In this document: positions 25,378-37,139 of the stretch, in pieces | Position numbering within the stretch: position 1 is the first letter of the stretch | Layout: every line of letters starts with the position of its first letter | NCBI RefSeq assembly: GCF_016722765.1 | Contig: NZ_JAEQND010000020.1 | Coordinates: 1-64,000, forward strand | DNA: 64,000 bases | Origin: Ramlibacter alkalitolerans | Lineage (GTDB): Bacteria > Pseudomonadota > Gammaproteobacteria > Burkholderiales > Burkholderiaceae_C | Reading direction: 5' to 3' | Notes under the pieces: model-generated | The model's input: only the letters and a program-made list of their open reading frames with translations | Database searches by the model: none | What the model was told of the DNA's origin: nothing | Translations under genes and position numbers: made by a program

Positions 25378-26199
25378 TCAGCGCACCCGCGTGCCGATCA
25401 GCGCGGCGCCGATGATCAACGCCGCAGCCGCCAGGATGCTCAGGCTGAACGAGCGGCCGGTGACCAGCACCAGCAGCGTGGTCGAGGCCAGGGGCGTGAG
25501 GTAGCTGAGGATGCCGATGTGGCGCGCGTCGCCGGTCTTGAGCGCCTTGTCCCAGAGGAAGAAGGCGGCGCCCAGCGGGCCGAGCCCCATCACGGCGATC
25601 AGCGCGTAGTCGCGCGGCGACAGCTGCACCGGGTCTTCCAGCAGCGCGTGGCAGGCCAGCGACAGCAGTCCCGAGACGAGGCCGAACAGGCCGACCGCCG
25701 CCGTGGGGAAGGACGGCACGCGCCGCGTCCACAGCGAGTAACTGGACCAGATGAAGGCCGCGCCGAGCGCGGGCAGGTAGCCCCAGGACCAGGCTCCGCT
25801 CGCGCCGCCGCCGCCCAGGATCGCGATCGCCGCGCCGGCGAAGCCCGCCAAGCCGGCGAACACGTGCGCGCCCTTGAGGTGCACGTCGCGCAGCAGGATG
25901 GGCGCGAGCAGCACGATCAGCAGCGGCCACAGGTAGTTCACGAGGTTGGCCTCGACGGGAGGCGCGGCGCGCAGGGCGATGAACAGCAGGAAATGGTAGG
26001 CGAACAGGCCGTAGATGCCCAGGGCCAGGGTGCGCGGCGGCACGCGCCAGTGGCGGACCAGCGGCCACGCCGGCACGCTGCCGATCACCAGGGCGAGGCC
26101 GGTGAGGAGGAAGGGCGGGACGTGGCGCAGGGTGACGCCGAGGGCCGCGAGCGAGGCCCAGAGCGCGATGGCGCCGAGGGCGTACCAGTGGGGGGACAT
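25378..26199 (-). CDS. EamA-type (DMT superfamily) transporter
   Basis: A 273-residue inner-membrane protein with about ten hydrophobic helices in two EamA repeats (YLWPLLIVLLAPILL in the first, GILSYLTPLASTTLL in the second). DMT exporters move amino acids, purines or other metabolites, and the substrate is not predictable. The ATG at 26199 (MSPHWYALG) is preferred. The upstream in-frame extension is only translation of repeat B (PALRASPPAY twice). Confidence 0.9.
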   Translation of the reverse strand: MSPHWYALGAIALWASLAALGVTLRHVPPFLLTGLALVIGSVPAWPLVRHWRVPPRTLALGIYGLFAYHFLLFIALRAAPPVEANLVNYLWPLLIVLLAPILLRDVHLKGAHVFAGLAGFAGAAIAILGGGGASGAWSWGYLPALGAAFIWSSYSLWTRRVPSFPTAAVGLFGLVSGLLSLACHALLEDPVQLSPRDYALIAVMGLGPLGAAFFLWDKALKTGDARHIGILSYLTPLASTTLLVLVTGRSFSLSILAAAALIIGAALIGTRVR

Positions 26200-26235
26200 G
26201 GGCGCGGACTTTAACCGCAGCCGCGGCCGGCTTCC

Positions 26236-26369
26236 GTAGGCTGGCGGTGACGCGCGAAGCGCCGGAACGTAGGCTGGCGGTGACGCGCGAAGCGCCGGAA
26301 CCCCAGCGATCGATCGCGTGAAGCGCTGGGGTTCGTGGCGCGCTGCGCGCGCGCTCACCGCCAGCCTAC
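26236..26369. repeat. Palindromic repeat family B, copy 2, with duplicated left arm
   Basis: The 33-base left arm, beginning GTAGGCTGGCGG, is present twice in direct tandem (26236-26268 and 26269-26301). It is followed by the CCCAGCG...CGCTGGGG centre and the right arm ending CCAGCCTAC. The other copies have a single left arm. Confidence 0.9.
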
Positions 26370-26385
26370 GAACCCGACTCGCGGA

Positions 26386-26691
26386 TCAAGGCCCGCGGGT
26401 GCCCCCCAGCGCCGGAAACTCCTTGCCCCGCCCCGGCTGCCGCAACATCGCCAGCCGCCTGCGCATCCCCTCGATCTCGATCGTCTGGCCCGCGATGATC
26501 TCCTCGGCCAGTTGCCGCGTCGCCGGATCGCGCCCGTAGCGCAGCACCGCGCGCGCCATGTCCACCGCGCCCACATGGTGCGGGATCATCATCGCAAGGA
26601 AGTCGATGTCGGGATCGCCGGTCGCCGTGGCCGCGTGCATGGCGCTCATCATGCCCGCCATGCCTTCCTCCATCTCGGTGGCGAACGTCAT
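26386..26691 (-). CDS. DUF305 protein
   Basis: A 101-residue helical protein with the DUF305 core MIPHHVGAVDMA (residues 29-40) and a Met-rich lead (EEGMAGMMSAMH). Histidines and methionines suggest metal binding; the family often occurs near copper genes and has a ferritin-like bundle. Most relatives have a signal peptide or membrane anchor, but none is visible here. The ATG overlaps the stop of the Tat-exported beta-propeller gene (ATGA), so the two are made together. A terminator is not obvious. Confidence 0.85.
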   Translation of the reverse strand: MTFATEMEEGMAGMMSAMHAATATGDPDIDFLAMMIPHHVGAVDMARAVLRYGRDPATRQLAEEIIAGQTIEIEGMRRRLAMLRQPGRGKEFPALGGTRGP

Positions 26692-28091
26692 CCGGTCTGC
26701 CCCCGCGCACCCACCCGCACGTAGACCAGGTTGATGCTCTTCTTGTTGCGCAGTTCGCCGGAAGGCAGCGCGATGGAGCCGAGCGGGATCTGCGCGATGA
26801 ACGCCGGCCGCATCGGGTCGCGCACGTCGAAGGCGCTGCAGACCGTCTGGCCCGCGTTGGGCGTGCCGGGGAGTTCGTCCTGTTCGTGCGCGACGTACAG
26901 CAGCGTGTTCTCGGGGTTGGTCCACAGGCCGTGCGACTCGCGGCCGTGCGTGAAGAAGGTGCCGACCACCTTGCGCGCGCCCGGCGGGGCCGAGCGGTCG
27001 ATGATCGCGATCTGGCTCGAAGCCACGCCGCCCGGCCCGTTGTCGTCGACGCGCGCGAGGCTGGCGTAGACCACCTTGCCGCGCGCGTTCTCCACGAACT
27101 CCACGTGGTTCGGCCGTGCGTTGGCGCCCAGCGGCACGGCATCGAGCAGGCCGAATTCGGGCCGCGTGGAGCGACACGACACGGCGTCGGCCAGCTTGTG
27201 CGAGAACCAGACCTCGCCGCCGTCCGGCGTGGTCTTCAGGAAGGGCGTGAAGCCCGGCTTGTCCTGGCCCGAGATGTCGAGCGTGACGCGCCGCTGCGGC
27301 AGGGTGAAGCCGTCGGCGCCCATGCGCAGCTCGAACACGTCGACGCTCGAGACCTTCTGGCTGGCGACGAAGGCGACCGTGTTCTCGCGGTTGAACCACA
27401 CCTGCGCCGGCCCGGGCAGCGTTCCCACGTACATGCGGATCGCCTGGGCCGAGGCGTCGCCGCGCAGGTAGCGGATCGCCGCCTCGACGTCGAGCACCGC
27501 GATGCGGTCCTCGCCGCGCACCGTCACCCACAGTTCCTTGCCGTTGCGCGAGAAGGTGGGTTCGTGCGGCTCGCGGCCGACCAGGATGCCGGTGCTGATG
27601 CGTTCGCGATTGGTGGTGCTGCCGGCGGCGAAGTTCGGCGCGTTGCCGATCACGTGCCGCTGCGCCGCGTCGGTGAGGTAGATGTTGCTGGAGCCGCGCC
27701 CGCTGGTGGCGAGCAGGCGGCCGTCGGGCGAGGGCACGGCGCCGTGCGCATCGATGCAGCCGTGGTACAGCGGCTTGTGGATCATCGCCGCGTGCGTGGG
27801 CGCCACGCCGCCGGTCACGTAGCGGAAGGGCGGCCGCGGGTCCTCGTCGAAGCTCGTGAGGTTGATCGTCGTCTCGACCCGGTTGGTGGCCGGGTTGATC
27901 ACCGCGATGGTGTTCGAGTCCTCGTTGGTGATGAAGACGCGGTCGGCGTCCTCGATGCCGGGCACGCGCGCGGGCGGGGCGGCGGGCTGGGCCTGCGCCA
28001 GCACGGGGCCGGTGGCCAGCGGCAGGGTGCCGGCGATCCGGAGGAAGTCGCGGCGGCTGGCCGAGGCCGGGCTGTCTTGTCGTTGTGGCAT
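26688..28091 (-). CDS. Tat-exported YVTN-type beta-propeller protein
   Basis: A 467-residue periplasmic protein with a twin-arginine signal (SRRDFLRIAG) and repeated blades such as VFITNEDSNTIAVINPATN, KELWVTVRGEDRIAVLDVE and NTLLYVAHEQDE. Such propellers are often binding or redox scaffolds; no catalytic motif or haem site is visible. Tat export suggests cytoplasmic folding or cofactor insertion. It is coupled to the downstream DUF305 gene, and both face away from the lip operon terminator. Confidence 0.85.
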   Translation of the reverse strand: MPQRQDSPASASRRDFLRIAGTLPLATGPVLAQAQPAAPPARVPGIEDADRVFITNEDSNTIAVINPATNRVETTINLTSFDEDPRPPFRYVTGGVAPTHAAMIHKPLYHGCIDAHGAVPSPDGRLLATSGRGSSNIYLTDAAQRHVIGNAPNFAAGSTTNRERISTGILVGREPHEPTFSRNGKELWVTVRGEDRIAVLDVEAAIRYLRGDASAQAIRMYVGTLPGPAQVWFNRENTVAFVASQKVSSVDVFELRMGADGFTLPQRRVTLDISGQDKPGFTPFLKTTPDGGEVWFSHKLADAVSCRSTRPEFGLLDAVPLGANARPNHVEFVENARGKVVYASLARVDDNGPGGVASSQIAIIDRSAPPGARKVVGTFFTHGRESHGLWTNPENTLLYVAHEQDELPGTPNAGQTVCSAFDVRDPMRPAFIAQIPLGSIALPSGELRNKKSINLVYVRVGARGQTG

Positions 28092-28123
28092 GCGGTGCTT
28101 TCCGGAATGGATGGGGACAAATG

Positions 28124-28149
28124 AAAAAAACGCTGCGAGCGCGCGTTTT
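28124..28149 (-). terminator. Terminator of the dat-ybeD-lipB-lipA operon
   Basis: On the minus strand AAAACGC and GCGTTTT form a 7-bp stem with a 9-base GC-rich loop, followed by seven T in a row. It lies about 50 bases after the lipA stop and just before the beta-propeller start, separating the two transcripts. Confidence 0.8.
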
Positions 28150-28196
28150 ATTCCATCCGGCCCCGCCCCGGTGCACCGCCGGTATCGGGGAAAGCC

Positions 28197-29183
28197 TTAG
28201 GCGCCGACGCCGGCGGCCTGCGCCTGCTGGTCCGCGTGGTAGGAACTGCGCACCAGCGCGCCCACGGCCGCGTGGGTGAAGCCCATCTCCCTGGCCTGCG
28301 CCTCGAACATCCTGAAGGTGTCCGGGTGCACGTAGCGGCGCACGGGCAGGTGCGAGGTGGTGGGCGCGAGGTACTGGCCGATGGTCAGCATCTCGATGTC
28401 GTGCGCGCGCATGTCGCGCATCACCGCGAGGATCTCCTCGTCGGTCTCGCCCAGGCCGACCATGAGGCCGCTCTTGGTCGGGATGTGCGGGAACAGGGCC
28501 TTGAACTTCTTCAGCAGGTTCAGGCTGAACTGGTAGTCCGAGCCCGGCCGCGCTTCCTTGTACAGGCGCGGGATGGTCTCGAGGTTGTGGTTCATCACGT
28601 CCGGCGGCGCGGCCTTCAGGATCTCCAGCGCGCGGTCGTCGCGGCCGCGGAAGTCGGGCACCAGGACCTCGATCCGCGTCGCGGGCGAGAGCTCGCGGGT
28701 CTGGCGGATGCACTCGACGAAGTGGCCGGCGCCGCCGTCGCGCAGGTCGTCGCGGTCGACGCTGGTGATCACGACGTACTTCAGCTTCATCTTCGCGATC
28801 GTCTCCGCCAGCTTGCGCGGCTCGGCGGTGTCCAGCGGGTCGGGCCGGCCGTGGCCCACGTCGCAGAACGGGCAGCGCCGCGTGCACTTGTCGCCCATGA
28901 TCATGAAGGTGGCCGTGCCGTGGCCGAAGCACTCGCCGATGTTGGGACAGGAGGCTTCCTCGCACACCGTGTGCAGGCCCTGCTCGCGCAGGATCTGCTT
29001 GATCTCGTAGAAGCGGCTGTTGACGGAGCCGGCCTTGACGCGGATCCAGTCCGGCTTCTTCAGGATCTCGCCCGGCTCCACCTTCACCGGGATGCGCGAC
29101 AGCTTGGCGGCGGCCTTCTGCTTGGCGCCGGCCTGGTAGGTCTCGAGGGATTGCGCCTCGCGCACGACGTTGGTGGAACTCAT
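28197..29183 (-). CDS. lipA: Lipoyl synthase
   Basis: A radical-SAM enzyme inserting two sulfurs into octanoyl groups on lipoyl domains. The 328-residue product has the auxiliary-cluster cysteines in [12 protein letters not shown], the radical-SAM CTRRCPFC motif and the C-terminal RSSYHAD with the serine ligand. The ATG at 29183 (MSSTNVV) is chosen. An Ala/Lys-rich lead of about 45 residues precedes the core. lipB lies 16 bases upstream. Confidence 0.97.
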   Translation of the reverse strand: MSSTNVVREAQSLETYQAGAKQKAAAKLSRIPVKVEPGEILKKPDWIRVKAGSVNSRFYEIKQILREQGLHTVCEEASCPNIGECFGHGTATFMIMGDKCTRRCPFCDVGHGRPDPLDTAEPRKLAETIAKMKLKYVVITSVDRDDLRDGGAGHFVECIRQTRELSPATRIEVLVPDFRGRDDRALEILKAAPPDVMNHNLETIPRLYKEARPGSDYQFSLNLLKKFKALFPHIPTKSGLMVGLGETDEEILAVMRDMRAHDIEMLTIGQYLAPTTSHLPVRRYVHPDTFRMFEAQAREMGFTHAAVGALVRSSYHADQQAQAAGVGA

Positions 29184-29199
29184 CGGGGGTCCTTGGGGG

Positions 29200-29862
29200 T
29201 CAGGGGGCGAGCAGCGCCTCGAGCTGGTGGCCCAGCCGGGCAGCCGCGTCGTTCCAGCTGGTGGAAACCCCGATTGTAGAAAGGTCGACCGTTTCCAGAC
29301 CTGCGTAACCGCAAGGATTGATCTGCCGGAAGGGTTGCAGGTCCATGGCGACGTTGAAGGCGAGGCCGTGGTAGGTGCAGTGGCGGGTGATCTTGATGCC
29401 GAGGGCGGCGATCTTGCCCAGGCCTTGGAAGGAGATGGCGGGGGTGCCGGGCAGCCGCTCATGCGAGAACGGATCCTCCACCCGCACATAGATCCCCGGC
29501 GCCCCGCGCACCCGGTGCCCCGTCACCCCGTACTCCCCCAGCGTCCGGATCACCGCCTCCTCCAGCCGGTAGACGTACTCCTTGACGAAGTAGCCGGCCC
29601 GCTGGAGGTCGATGAGGGGATAGACCACCACCTGCCCCGGCCCGTGGTACGTGACCTGGCCGCCGCGGTTGGTGGAGACGACGGGAATGGCGCCCGGATC
29701 GAGCACGTGGTCGGCCTTGCCGGCCAGTCCCTGGGTGAAGACCGGCGGGTGCTCGCAGATCCACATCTCGTCGGGCGTGCCGGCGCCGCGGGCCTCGGTG
29801 AAGGCCTGCATGGCCTGGTACGTGGGCAGGTAGTCGACCCGCCCCAGCACCTTGACTTGCAC
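29200..29862 (-). CDS. lipB: Octanoyl-[acyl carrier protein]:protein N-octanoyltransferase
   Basis: LipB moves octanoate from ACP to lipoyl domains before LipA acts. The 220-residue product shows [20 protein letters not shown], the catalytic lysine in [11 protein letters not shown] and the catalytic cysteine in INPCGYAG. The start is GTG at 29862, directly after the DUF493 stop. Order and spacing match the classic ybeD-lipB-lipA cluster. Confidence 0.97.
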   Translation of the reverse strand: MQVKVLGRVDYLPTYQAMQAFTEARGAGTPDEMWICEHPPVFTQGLAGKADHVLDPGAIPVVSTNRGGQVTYHGPGQVVVYPLIDLQRAGYFVKEYVYRLEEAVIRTLGEYGVTGHRVRGAPGIYVRVEDPFSHERLPGTPAISFQGLGKIAALGIKITRHCTYHGLAFNVAMDLQPFRQINPCGYAGLETVDLSTIGVSTSWNDAAARLGHQLEALLAP

Positions 29863-30168
29863 TTACAGGACGACCTTGACCATCGGATGCGAGGTCAGCG
29901 CCCGGTACAGGTTGTCCAGCTGCTCGCGGCTGGTCGCCGTGACGGTGATGGTGATGCCCAGGTAGTTGCCGGCGCGGCTGTCGCGCAGTTCCACCGTCGA
30001 TGCGTCGAAGCTCGGGTCGAATTCGCGCGCGATCGTGGTGATGGCGTGGACGAAGCCGTCCACCTTCGCGCCCATCACCTTGATGGGGAAGCGCGAGGGG
30101 TACTCGATCAGGGAGTCCCGGCGGGGATCGTCCTGGGCGGAGGGGGGCGGATGGATGGAAGCGGACAT
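29863..30168 (-). CDS. ybeD: DUF493/UPF0250 protein (YbeD-like)
   Basis: A 101-residue small regulatory-looking protein with an ACT-like fold in known structures. YPSRFPIKVMG and VELRDSRAGNYLGITIT match the family. It is wedged between dat and lipB with no spare bases on either side (TGAATG junction to dat, stop directly before the lipB GTG). A role in lipoate metabolism is inferred from this conserved neighbourhood only. Confidence 0.93.
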   Translation of the reverse strand: MSASIHPPPSAQDDPRRDSLIEYPSRFPIKVMGAKVDGFVHAITTIAREFDPSFDASTVELRDSRAGNYLGITITVTATSREQLDNLYRALTSHPMVKVVL

Positions 30169-31056
30169 TCAGGAAGTTGCGCGTTTGGCCTGCTGGTAGC
30201 CTTCGAACAGCTTCTGGTAGATGGGGCCGGGTCGGCCGTTTCCAACCGGCTGGCCATCCAGGCGGGTGCAGGGCAGCACTTCCTTGGTGGCGGACGACAG
30301 CAGGATCTCGTCCGCCGCCAGCACTTCCTCGCGCGAGACCCGGCGCAGCTCGAAGGGGATGCCCTGCTGCATGCAGAGCTCCTCGAACACGCCGTAGCGG
30401 ATGCCCTCCAGCACCAGGTTGTCCTTGGGCGGGCCGAGCACGACGCCGTCCTTCACCACCCAGACGTTGGAGGCCGCCGCCTCGCTCAGCCAGCCGTCAC
30501 GGAACATGATGGTCTCGTTGCCGCCCTGGTCGGCGCTGACCTGCCGGGCCAGCACCGCGCCGATCAGCGAGATGCTCTTGATGTGCGCCTTCTTCCAGCG
30601 GAAGTCGTCGGCGGTGTAGCAATCGACCCCGCGCGCGCGTTCCTCCGGCGGGTAGATGTAGAGCCGGTTGACCATGGCGAAGACCGTCGGCTCGATGTCC
30701 GGCGGCATCACGTGGTCGCGCATGGCCACGCCGCGCGTGACCTGCAGGTAGACGAGCTGGTTCGTCTCCTCGATCCGCTTGCCCACGTGCTGCGCATAGG
30801 CCGCCATCAGCTGGTCGACCACCTTGCGCCAGCCGGCGCGGTCCATGGGATTGCGGATGCGCAGCTCGGCCAGGCTGCGTTCCAGCCGGGCCATGTGCTC
30901 GTTGAAGCGGAACGGCCGACCTTCATAGGCGGGCACCACTTCGTAGATGCCGTCGCCGAAGATGAAGCCGCGGTCGAGGACGCTGACTTTCGCGTCGCGG
31001 ATGTTGCCCAATTCGCCGTTGAGCCAGCAGGGCAGGGCAGGAATGGTCTCGCTCAT
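30169..31056 (-). CDS. dat: D-amino acid aminotransferase (class IV PLP enzyme)
   Basis: A 295-residue fold-type IV transaminase. The PLP lysine lies in KAHIKSISLIG, the phosphate-binding end is LSSATKEVLP, and SEAAASNVW is typical of Dat/IlvE-like enzymes. FIFGDGIYEVVPAYEG near residue 25 favours D-alanine aminotransferase over branched-chain aminotransferase. A 4-amino-4-deoxychorismate lyase is less likely by length. It heads the ybeD-lipB-lipA group and is only 10 bases from the MBL-fold gene upstream. Confidence 0.88.
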   Translation of the reverse strand: MSETIPALPCWLNGELGNIRDAKVSVLDRGFIFGDGIYEVVPAYEGRPFRFNEHMARLERSLAELRIRNPMDRAGWRKVVDQLMAAYAQHVGKRIEETNQLVYLQVTRGVAMRDHVMPPDIEPTVFAMVNRLYIYPPEERARGVDCYTADDFRWKKAHIKSISLIGAVLARQVSADQGGNETIMFRDGWLSEAAASNVWVVKDGVVLGPPKDNLVLEGIRYGVFEELCMQQGIPFELRRVSREEVLAADEILLSSATKEVLPCTRLDGQPVGNGRPGPIYQKLFEGYQQAKRATS

Positions 31057-31066
31057 GGCGTGATTG

Positions 31067-32155
31067 TCACTGCTTCGGCGCCGGACCGGGCGCGCCGGCC
31101 GGCCGCCAGGTGCCGCCGATGGGCAGCACGCCGAACGCCTCCTCGGGCAGGCCGCTGGCCTGCCGGGCCGCCGCCAGGTCGAGCGGAGGCTGGTCCAGCG
31201 CCTCGTCGGTGAGCTCGAAGGTGCCCCAGTGCACGCCGATGCTGCGCCGGGCGCCCAGGTCCCTGTGCGCCTGCACGGCATCGGCCGGGTCCATGTGCTG
31301 CTCGCGCATGAACCAGCGCGGTTCGTAGGCTCCGATGGACAGCAGGGCGAGGTCGAACAGCAGGCCGTCGCGGGCGTGCGCGCCGAGCCGCTCGCGCGTG
31401 TCGGCGAAGTGCCTGCTGTAGCCGGCGTCGCCGGAGAAGTACCAGCGCAGGTCGGGCGCGAACACGCACCAGCCGCCCCACAGCGTCTCCATGCGGTCGT
31501 CCAGCCCGCGCGCCGACCAGTGCTGGACCGGCACGAAGTGGAACTCGACGCCCTGCACCCGGTGCACGTCCCACCAGTCCAGTTCGACGACGTGGGTGAT
31601 GCCCTCGCGCTCCAGGAAAGCCTTGATGCCCAGCGGCACGAGGAACAGCGTGCGGCCGCCGGAGCGCGCGTTCAGCTGCACGACGCTGGTCTGGTCCAGG
31701 TGGTCGTAGTGGTTGTGCGAGATCAGCACGACGTCGATCGGCGGCAGGTCCGCCAGCGCGATGCCGGGCGGCTGCGAGCGCCTCGGCCCGGCGAAGCCCA
31801 CCGGCGACGCGCGCTCGCTGAAGACCGGATCGGTGAGGATGTTCAGCCCGCCGCTTTGCACCAGCACGGTCGCATGGCCGATCCAGGTCGCCGAGGGCTG
31901 CCGTGCCTGCAGCAACTCCAGTTGCGGCGGCACGACGGGCGTCGGCTGGCGCGCGGCCGGCGGCAGTCCGGCGCGCCAGGCTTCCCACCGCCAGCGCAGC
32001 AGCCAGGACAGGGGCTTGGCGACCTGCGCGCCGGTCACGTTGCGAAAGCCCTCCGGCGTGTGCTGCGGTTTCGCTGCATCGAAGCCGTGGTGCGCGAACG
32101 CCGCCACCGCCAGCAGGGCGCCGGACAGCGCCGCCGCCCACGGCTTCAACGCCAC
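31067..32155 (-). CDS. MBL-fold metallo-hydrolase (UlaG/NAPE-PLD-like)
   Basis: A 362-residue metallo-beta-lactamase-fold hydrolase with WIGHATVLVQ and the metal motif HNHYDHLD. A further GVHWGTFEL supplies a late histidine, the layout of the NAPE-phospholipase D/UlaG branch. A hydrophobic N-terminus (WAAALSGALLAVAAFAHHG) looks like a signal or anchor, so it is probably periplasmic. GTG at 32155 is chosen; TTG at 32149 would give a four-base overlap with the upstream stop. The substrate is unknown. Confidence 0.87.
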   Translation of the reverse strand: MALKPWAAALSGALLAVAAFAHHGFDAAKPQHTPEGFRNVTGAQVAKPLSWLLRWRWEAWRAGLPPAARQPTPVVPPQLELLQARQPSATWIGHATVLVQSGGLNILTDPVFSERASPVGFAGPRRSQPPGIALADLPPIDVVLISHNHYDHLDQTSVVQLNARSGGRTLFLVPLGIKAFLEREGITHVVELDWWDVHRVQGVEFHFVPVQHWSARGLDDRMETLWGGWCVFAPDLRWYFSGDAGYSRHFADTRERLGAHARDGLLFDLALLSIGAYEPRWFMREQHMDPADAVQAHRDLGARRSIGVHWGTFELTDEALDQPPLDLAAARQASGLPEEAFGVLPIGGTWRPAGAPGPAPKQ

Positions 32156-32592
32156 AACAACACCGCCGCGATCGCGGCCCAGCCCAGCCCCAGGTTGATC
32201 TTCACCAGCAGCACGATCTGGTTCATGCGCTTGCCGCCTTCCGGCCAGTCGCCGGCTTCCACGGCCCGCTGCAGCCGCCGCCACGGCGAGAAGAAGATGT
32301 GCCCGAACAACAGCATCATCACGATGCCCAGGCCGGCCATCGCGTGCCAGCCGCGCGGCGCCGCGGCGCCCGGCACCTGCAGCAGCAGCGGCACGCCGCT
32401 GGCGAGCAGCAGCACGATGCTGGCGATCACCACCAGGAAGAAGCGCCGCAGCACCAGCACCATGAGCGGCAGGCGCTGCGGCGGCTGCAGCTGCGCGTGC
32501 AGCGCCGGCCGCAGCGCGAGCACGGCGAACGCCATGCCACCGATCCAGAAGATGGCCCCGGCGACGTGGAAGAAGAGCAGCAGGTTGCGCAT
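32146..32592 (-). CDS. CopD-like four-helix membrane protein
   Basis: A 148-residue integral membrane protein with four hydrophobic helices and the N-terminal FFHVAGAIFWIGGMAF, the histidine-containing helix typical of CopD/DUF2269-type proteins. A haem- or copper-related role is suggested by family only. It overlaps the MBL gene and is probably the first gene of a six-gene minus-strand run reaching lipA. It is divergent from the atp operon. Confidence 0.78.
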   Translation of the reverse strand: MRNLLLFFHVAGAIFWIGGMAFAVLALRPALHAQLQPPQRLPLMVLVLRRFFLVVIASIVLLLASGVPLLLQVPGAAAPRGWHAMAGLGIVMMLLFGHIFFSPWRRLQRAVEAGDWPEGGKRMNQIVLLVKINLGLGWAAIAAVLLWR

Positions 32593-32698
32593 CGGACTCC
32601 CCGTTCTGGTCGGCGCATTGTGGGGCCTCGGTGCAGCCACCCCACGCTGACGCGGGGCTGATAACCCCGGGGGCTGGAGCACCCTCGTGGTTTCTACC

Positions 32699-32704
32699 TA
32701 TAAT
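32699..32704 (+). promoter_or_regulatory. -10 box for the atp operon
   Basis: A perfect TATAAT in otherwise GC-rich sequence, 40 bases before the atpI ATG. The -35 region (TGGAGC at 32675-32680) is weak. It rules out an upstream in-frame ATG at 32703 as the start of atpI. Confidence 0.65.
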
Positions 32705-32744
32705 GGGAGGCTTTCCAGAAATTCAGGACCAACAGCGGCCCGGC

Positions 32745-33239
32745 ATGCCCACAAGAACAGGCCAACAAAGGGTGGCCCCGCTGCCTGAAGACGACGAGCA
32801 GGAACCCCCGCCCAGACCGCTGACCGCCCAGGAGGCGCGACGCGTGCGCGAGCAGAACCCTCCGGTCTCACCCTGGTGGGTCGTGGCGGGACAGGCGGGC
32901 GTCGGCCTCGTGGCCGCCTTGCTGGGATGGCTCCTCACTGGCAGGCAGAGCGTTGGGTGGTCCGTCCTGTACGGCGCGTTCGCGGTGGTCCTCCCCGCGG
33001 CCGTGTTCGCGCGGGGCTTGACCGGAAGGTTCTCGTCGCTCAATGCAGGCACCGCGGCCGTCGGGTTCCTGCTTTGGGAGATGGTGAAGATCGCCTTGAC
33101 GATCGGCCTGCTGATGGCCGCGCCGAGGTGGGTTGCGGGATTGAGCTGGCCGGCACTGCTGGTGGGCCTGATCCTCGCGATGAAGGTTTACTGGGTCGCC
33201 CTGGCGTTCGCGCCGCGCCCCAAGACGCAATCGAGCTGA
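32745..33239 (+). CDS. atpI: ATP synthase subunit I
   Basis: A small membrane protein thought to help c-ring assembly or magnesium uptake, encoded first in many atp operons. The 164-residue product has a charged, Pro-rich N-terminal region of about 40 residues and then four hydrophobic helices ([19 protein letters not shown] first). The ATG at 32745 fits the -10 box upstream, although its ribosome binding site is poor, which would keep expression low. Confidence 0.85.
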   Translation: MPTRTGQQRVAPLPEDDEQEPPPRPLTAQEARRVREQNPPVSPWWVVAGQAGVGLVAALLGWLLTGRQSVGWSVLYGAFAVVLPAAVFARGLTGRFSSLNAGTAAVGFLLWEMVKIALTIGLLMAAPRWVAGLSWPALLVGLILAMKVYWVALAFAPRPKTQSS

Positions 33240-33246
33240 AAGAAAC

Positions 33247-34445
<1,199 letters not shown>

Positions 34446-34516
34446 GTCGCCCCCATCCTTCCGCTGCAACCCCTTCCCGCGCCACATGAGAGGCTGGCGG
34501 GAGCAAGGATGAAAAA

Positions 34517-34990
34517 GTGAGCATCACCGGTACCCTCATCATTCAGATCATCGTCTTCCTGATCCTGGTCGGGTTCACGATGAAGTACGTGTGGCCGCCG
34601 ATCGCCGTGGCGCTCGACGAGCGCGCCAGGAAGATCGCCGAAGGCCTGGCCGCCGCCGACAAGGCGAAGGCCGAGCTGCAGGAAGCCGACAAGAAGGTGG
34701 AGCAGGAACTGGCGAAGTCTCGCGCGGAAGTGGCGCAGCTGCTGGCTGATGCCGAGCGCCGCGCGCAGGCGATCGTGGAAGAGGCCAAGGGCCGTGCGAC
34801 GGAAGAGGCGAACAAGATCGTCGCCGCCGCCCGTGCCGATGCCGAGCAGCAGACCGTGCGGGCCCGCGAAGCCCTGCGCGAGCAGGTCGCGATGCTGGCC
34901 GTCAAGGGTGCCGAGCAGATCCTGAGGCGCGAGGTGAACCCGGGCGTGCACGCCGAACTGCTGAACCGCCTGCAGACGGAACTCGTGTGA
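34517..34990 (+). CDS. atpF: ATP synthase Fo subunit b
   Basis: The peripheral stalk b subunit: one N-terminal hydrophobic helix followed by a long charged coiled coil ([20 protein letters not shown]) to residue 157. It starts at GTG 34517. The tiny ATG frame just upstream ends at once and is not a gene. atpH begins 3 bases after its stop. Confidence 0.96.
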   Translation: MSITGTLIIQIIVFLILVGFTMKYVWPPIAVALDERARKIAEGLAAADKAKAELQEADKKVEQELAKSRAEVAQLLADAERRAQAIVEEAKGRATEEANKIVAAARADAEQQTVRAREALREQVAMLAVKGAEQILRREVNPGVHAELLNRLQTELV

Positions 34991-34993
34991 GCC

Positions 34994-35524
34994 ATGGCTG
35001 AACTCGCCACCATCGCCCGACCCTACGCCGAAGCGCTGTTCAAGTCCGCCGGCAACGACCTGGACGGAACCTCGCAGTGGCTGGACGCGCTCGCTGCCGT
35101 GGCGAGCCAGCCCCAGCTGCTGCAGTTCGCGGCCAACCCGAAGGTCGCCAACCAGCAGGTGTTCGACGTCGTCACCGATGTCGTGCGCGTGCAGTTGCCC
35201 ATGCCGGCACAGAACTTCCTGCGCACCGTGATCGACAACGGCCGCCTGGAGGCCATGCCGGAGATCGCGCGCCAGTTCCGCGAGATGGTGAACGCGCAGA
35301 GCGGCTCATCCGATGCCGTGGTGTACAGCGCCTTCCCGATCTCCCCTGAGCAGACCGCCGCCGTTGCTCAGGCACTCGAGAAGCGGTTTCGCCGTAAGCT
35401 CAATGTCACCGTGCAGGAGGACGCTTCCCTCATCGGCGGCATCCGCGTGGTGGTTGGCGACGAAGTGCTGGACACCTCGGTCCGCGCCCGCCTGGAACAA
35501 ATGAAAGTGGCGCTGACGGCCTGA
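34994..35524 (+). CDS. atpH: ATP synthase F1 subunit delta
   Basis: Delta links the b stalk to the top of the alpha3-beta3 hexamer. The 176-residue protein starts [16 protein letters not shown] and ends with the conserved [20 protein letters not shown]. Position between atpF and atpA is standard. Confidence 0.96.
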   Translation: MAELATIARPYAEALFKSAGNDLDGTSQWLDALAAVASQPQLLQFAANPKVANQQVFDVVTDVVRVQLPMPAQNFLRTVIDNGRLEAMPEIARQFREMVNAQSGSSDAVVYSAFPISPEQTAAVAQALEKRFRRKLNVTVQEDASLIGGIRVVVGDEVLDTSVRARLEQMKVALTA

Positions 35525-35560
35525 GGCTGTCCCCGCTCCCAAGCACACAAGGAACGAGAC

Positions 35561-37114
<1,554 letters not shown>

Positions 37115-37139
37115 AAGCCGATCACCAAGGAACAGGGCA

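Noticed and set aside
26200-26358. An N-terminal extension of the EamA transporter upstream of 26199
   Set aside because: The extra codons are translated repeat B (PALRASPPAY twice) followed by a basic stretch, absent from the family.
34509-34520. A tiny ATG frame just before atpF
   Set aside because: It encodes three residues before a stop and only overlaps the atpF GTG region; it is more likely part of the leader.
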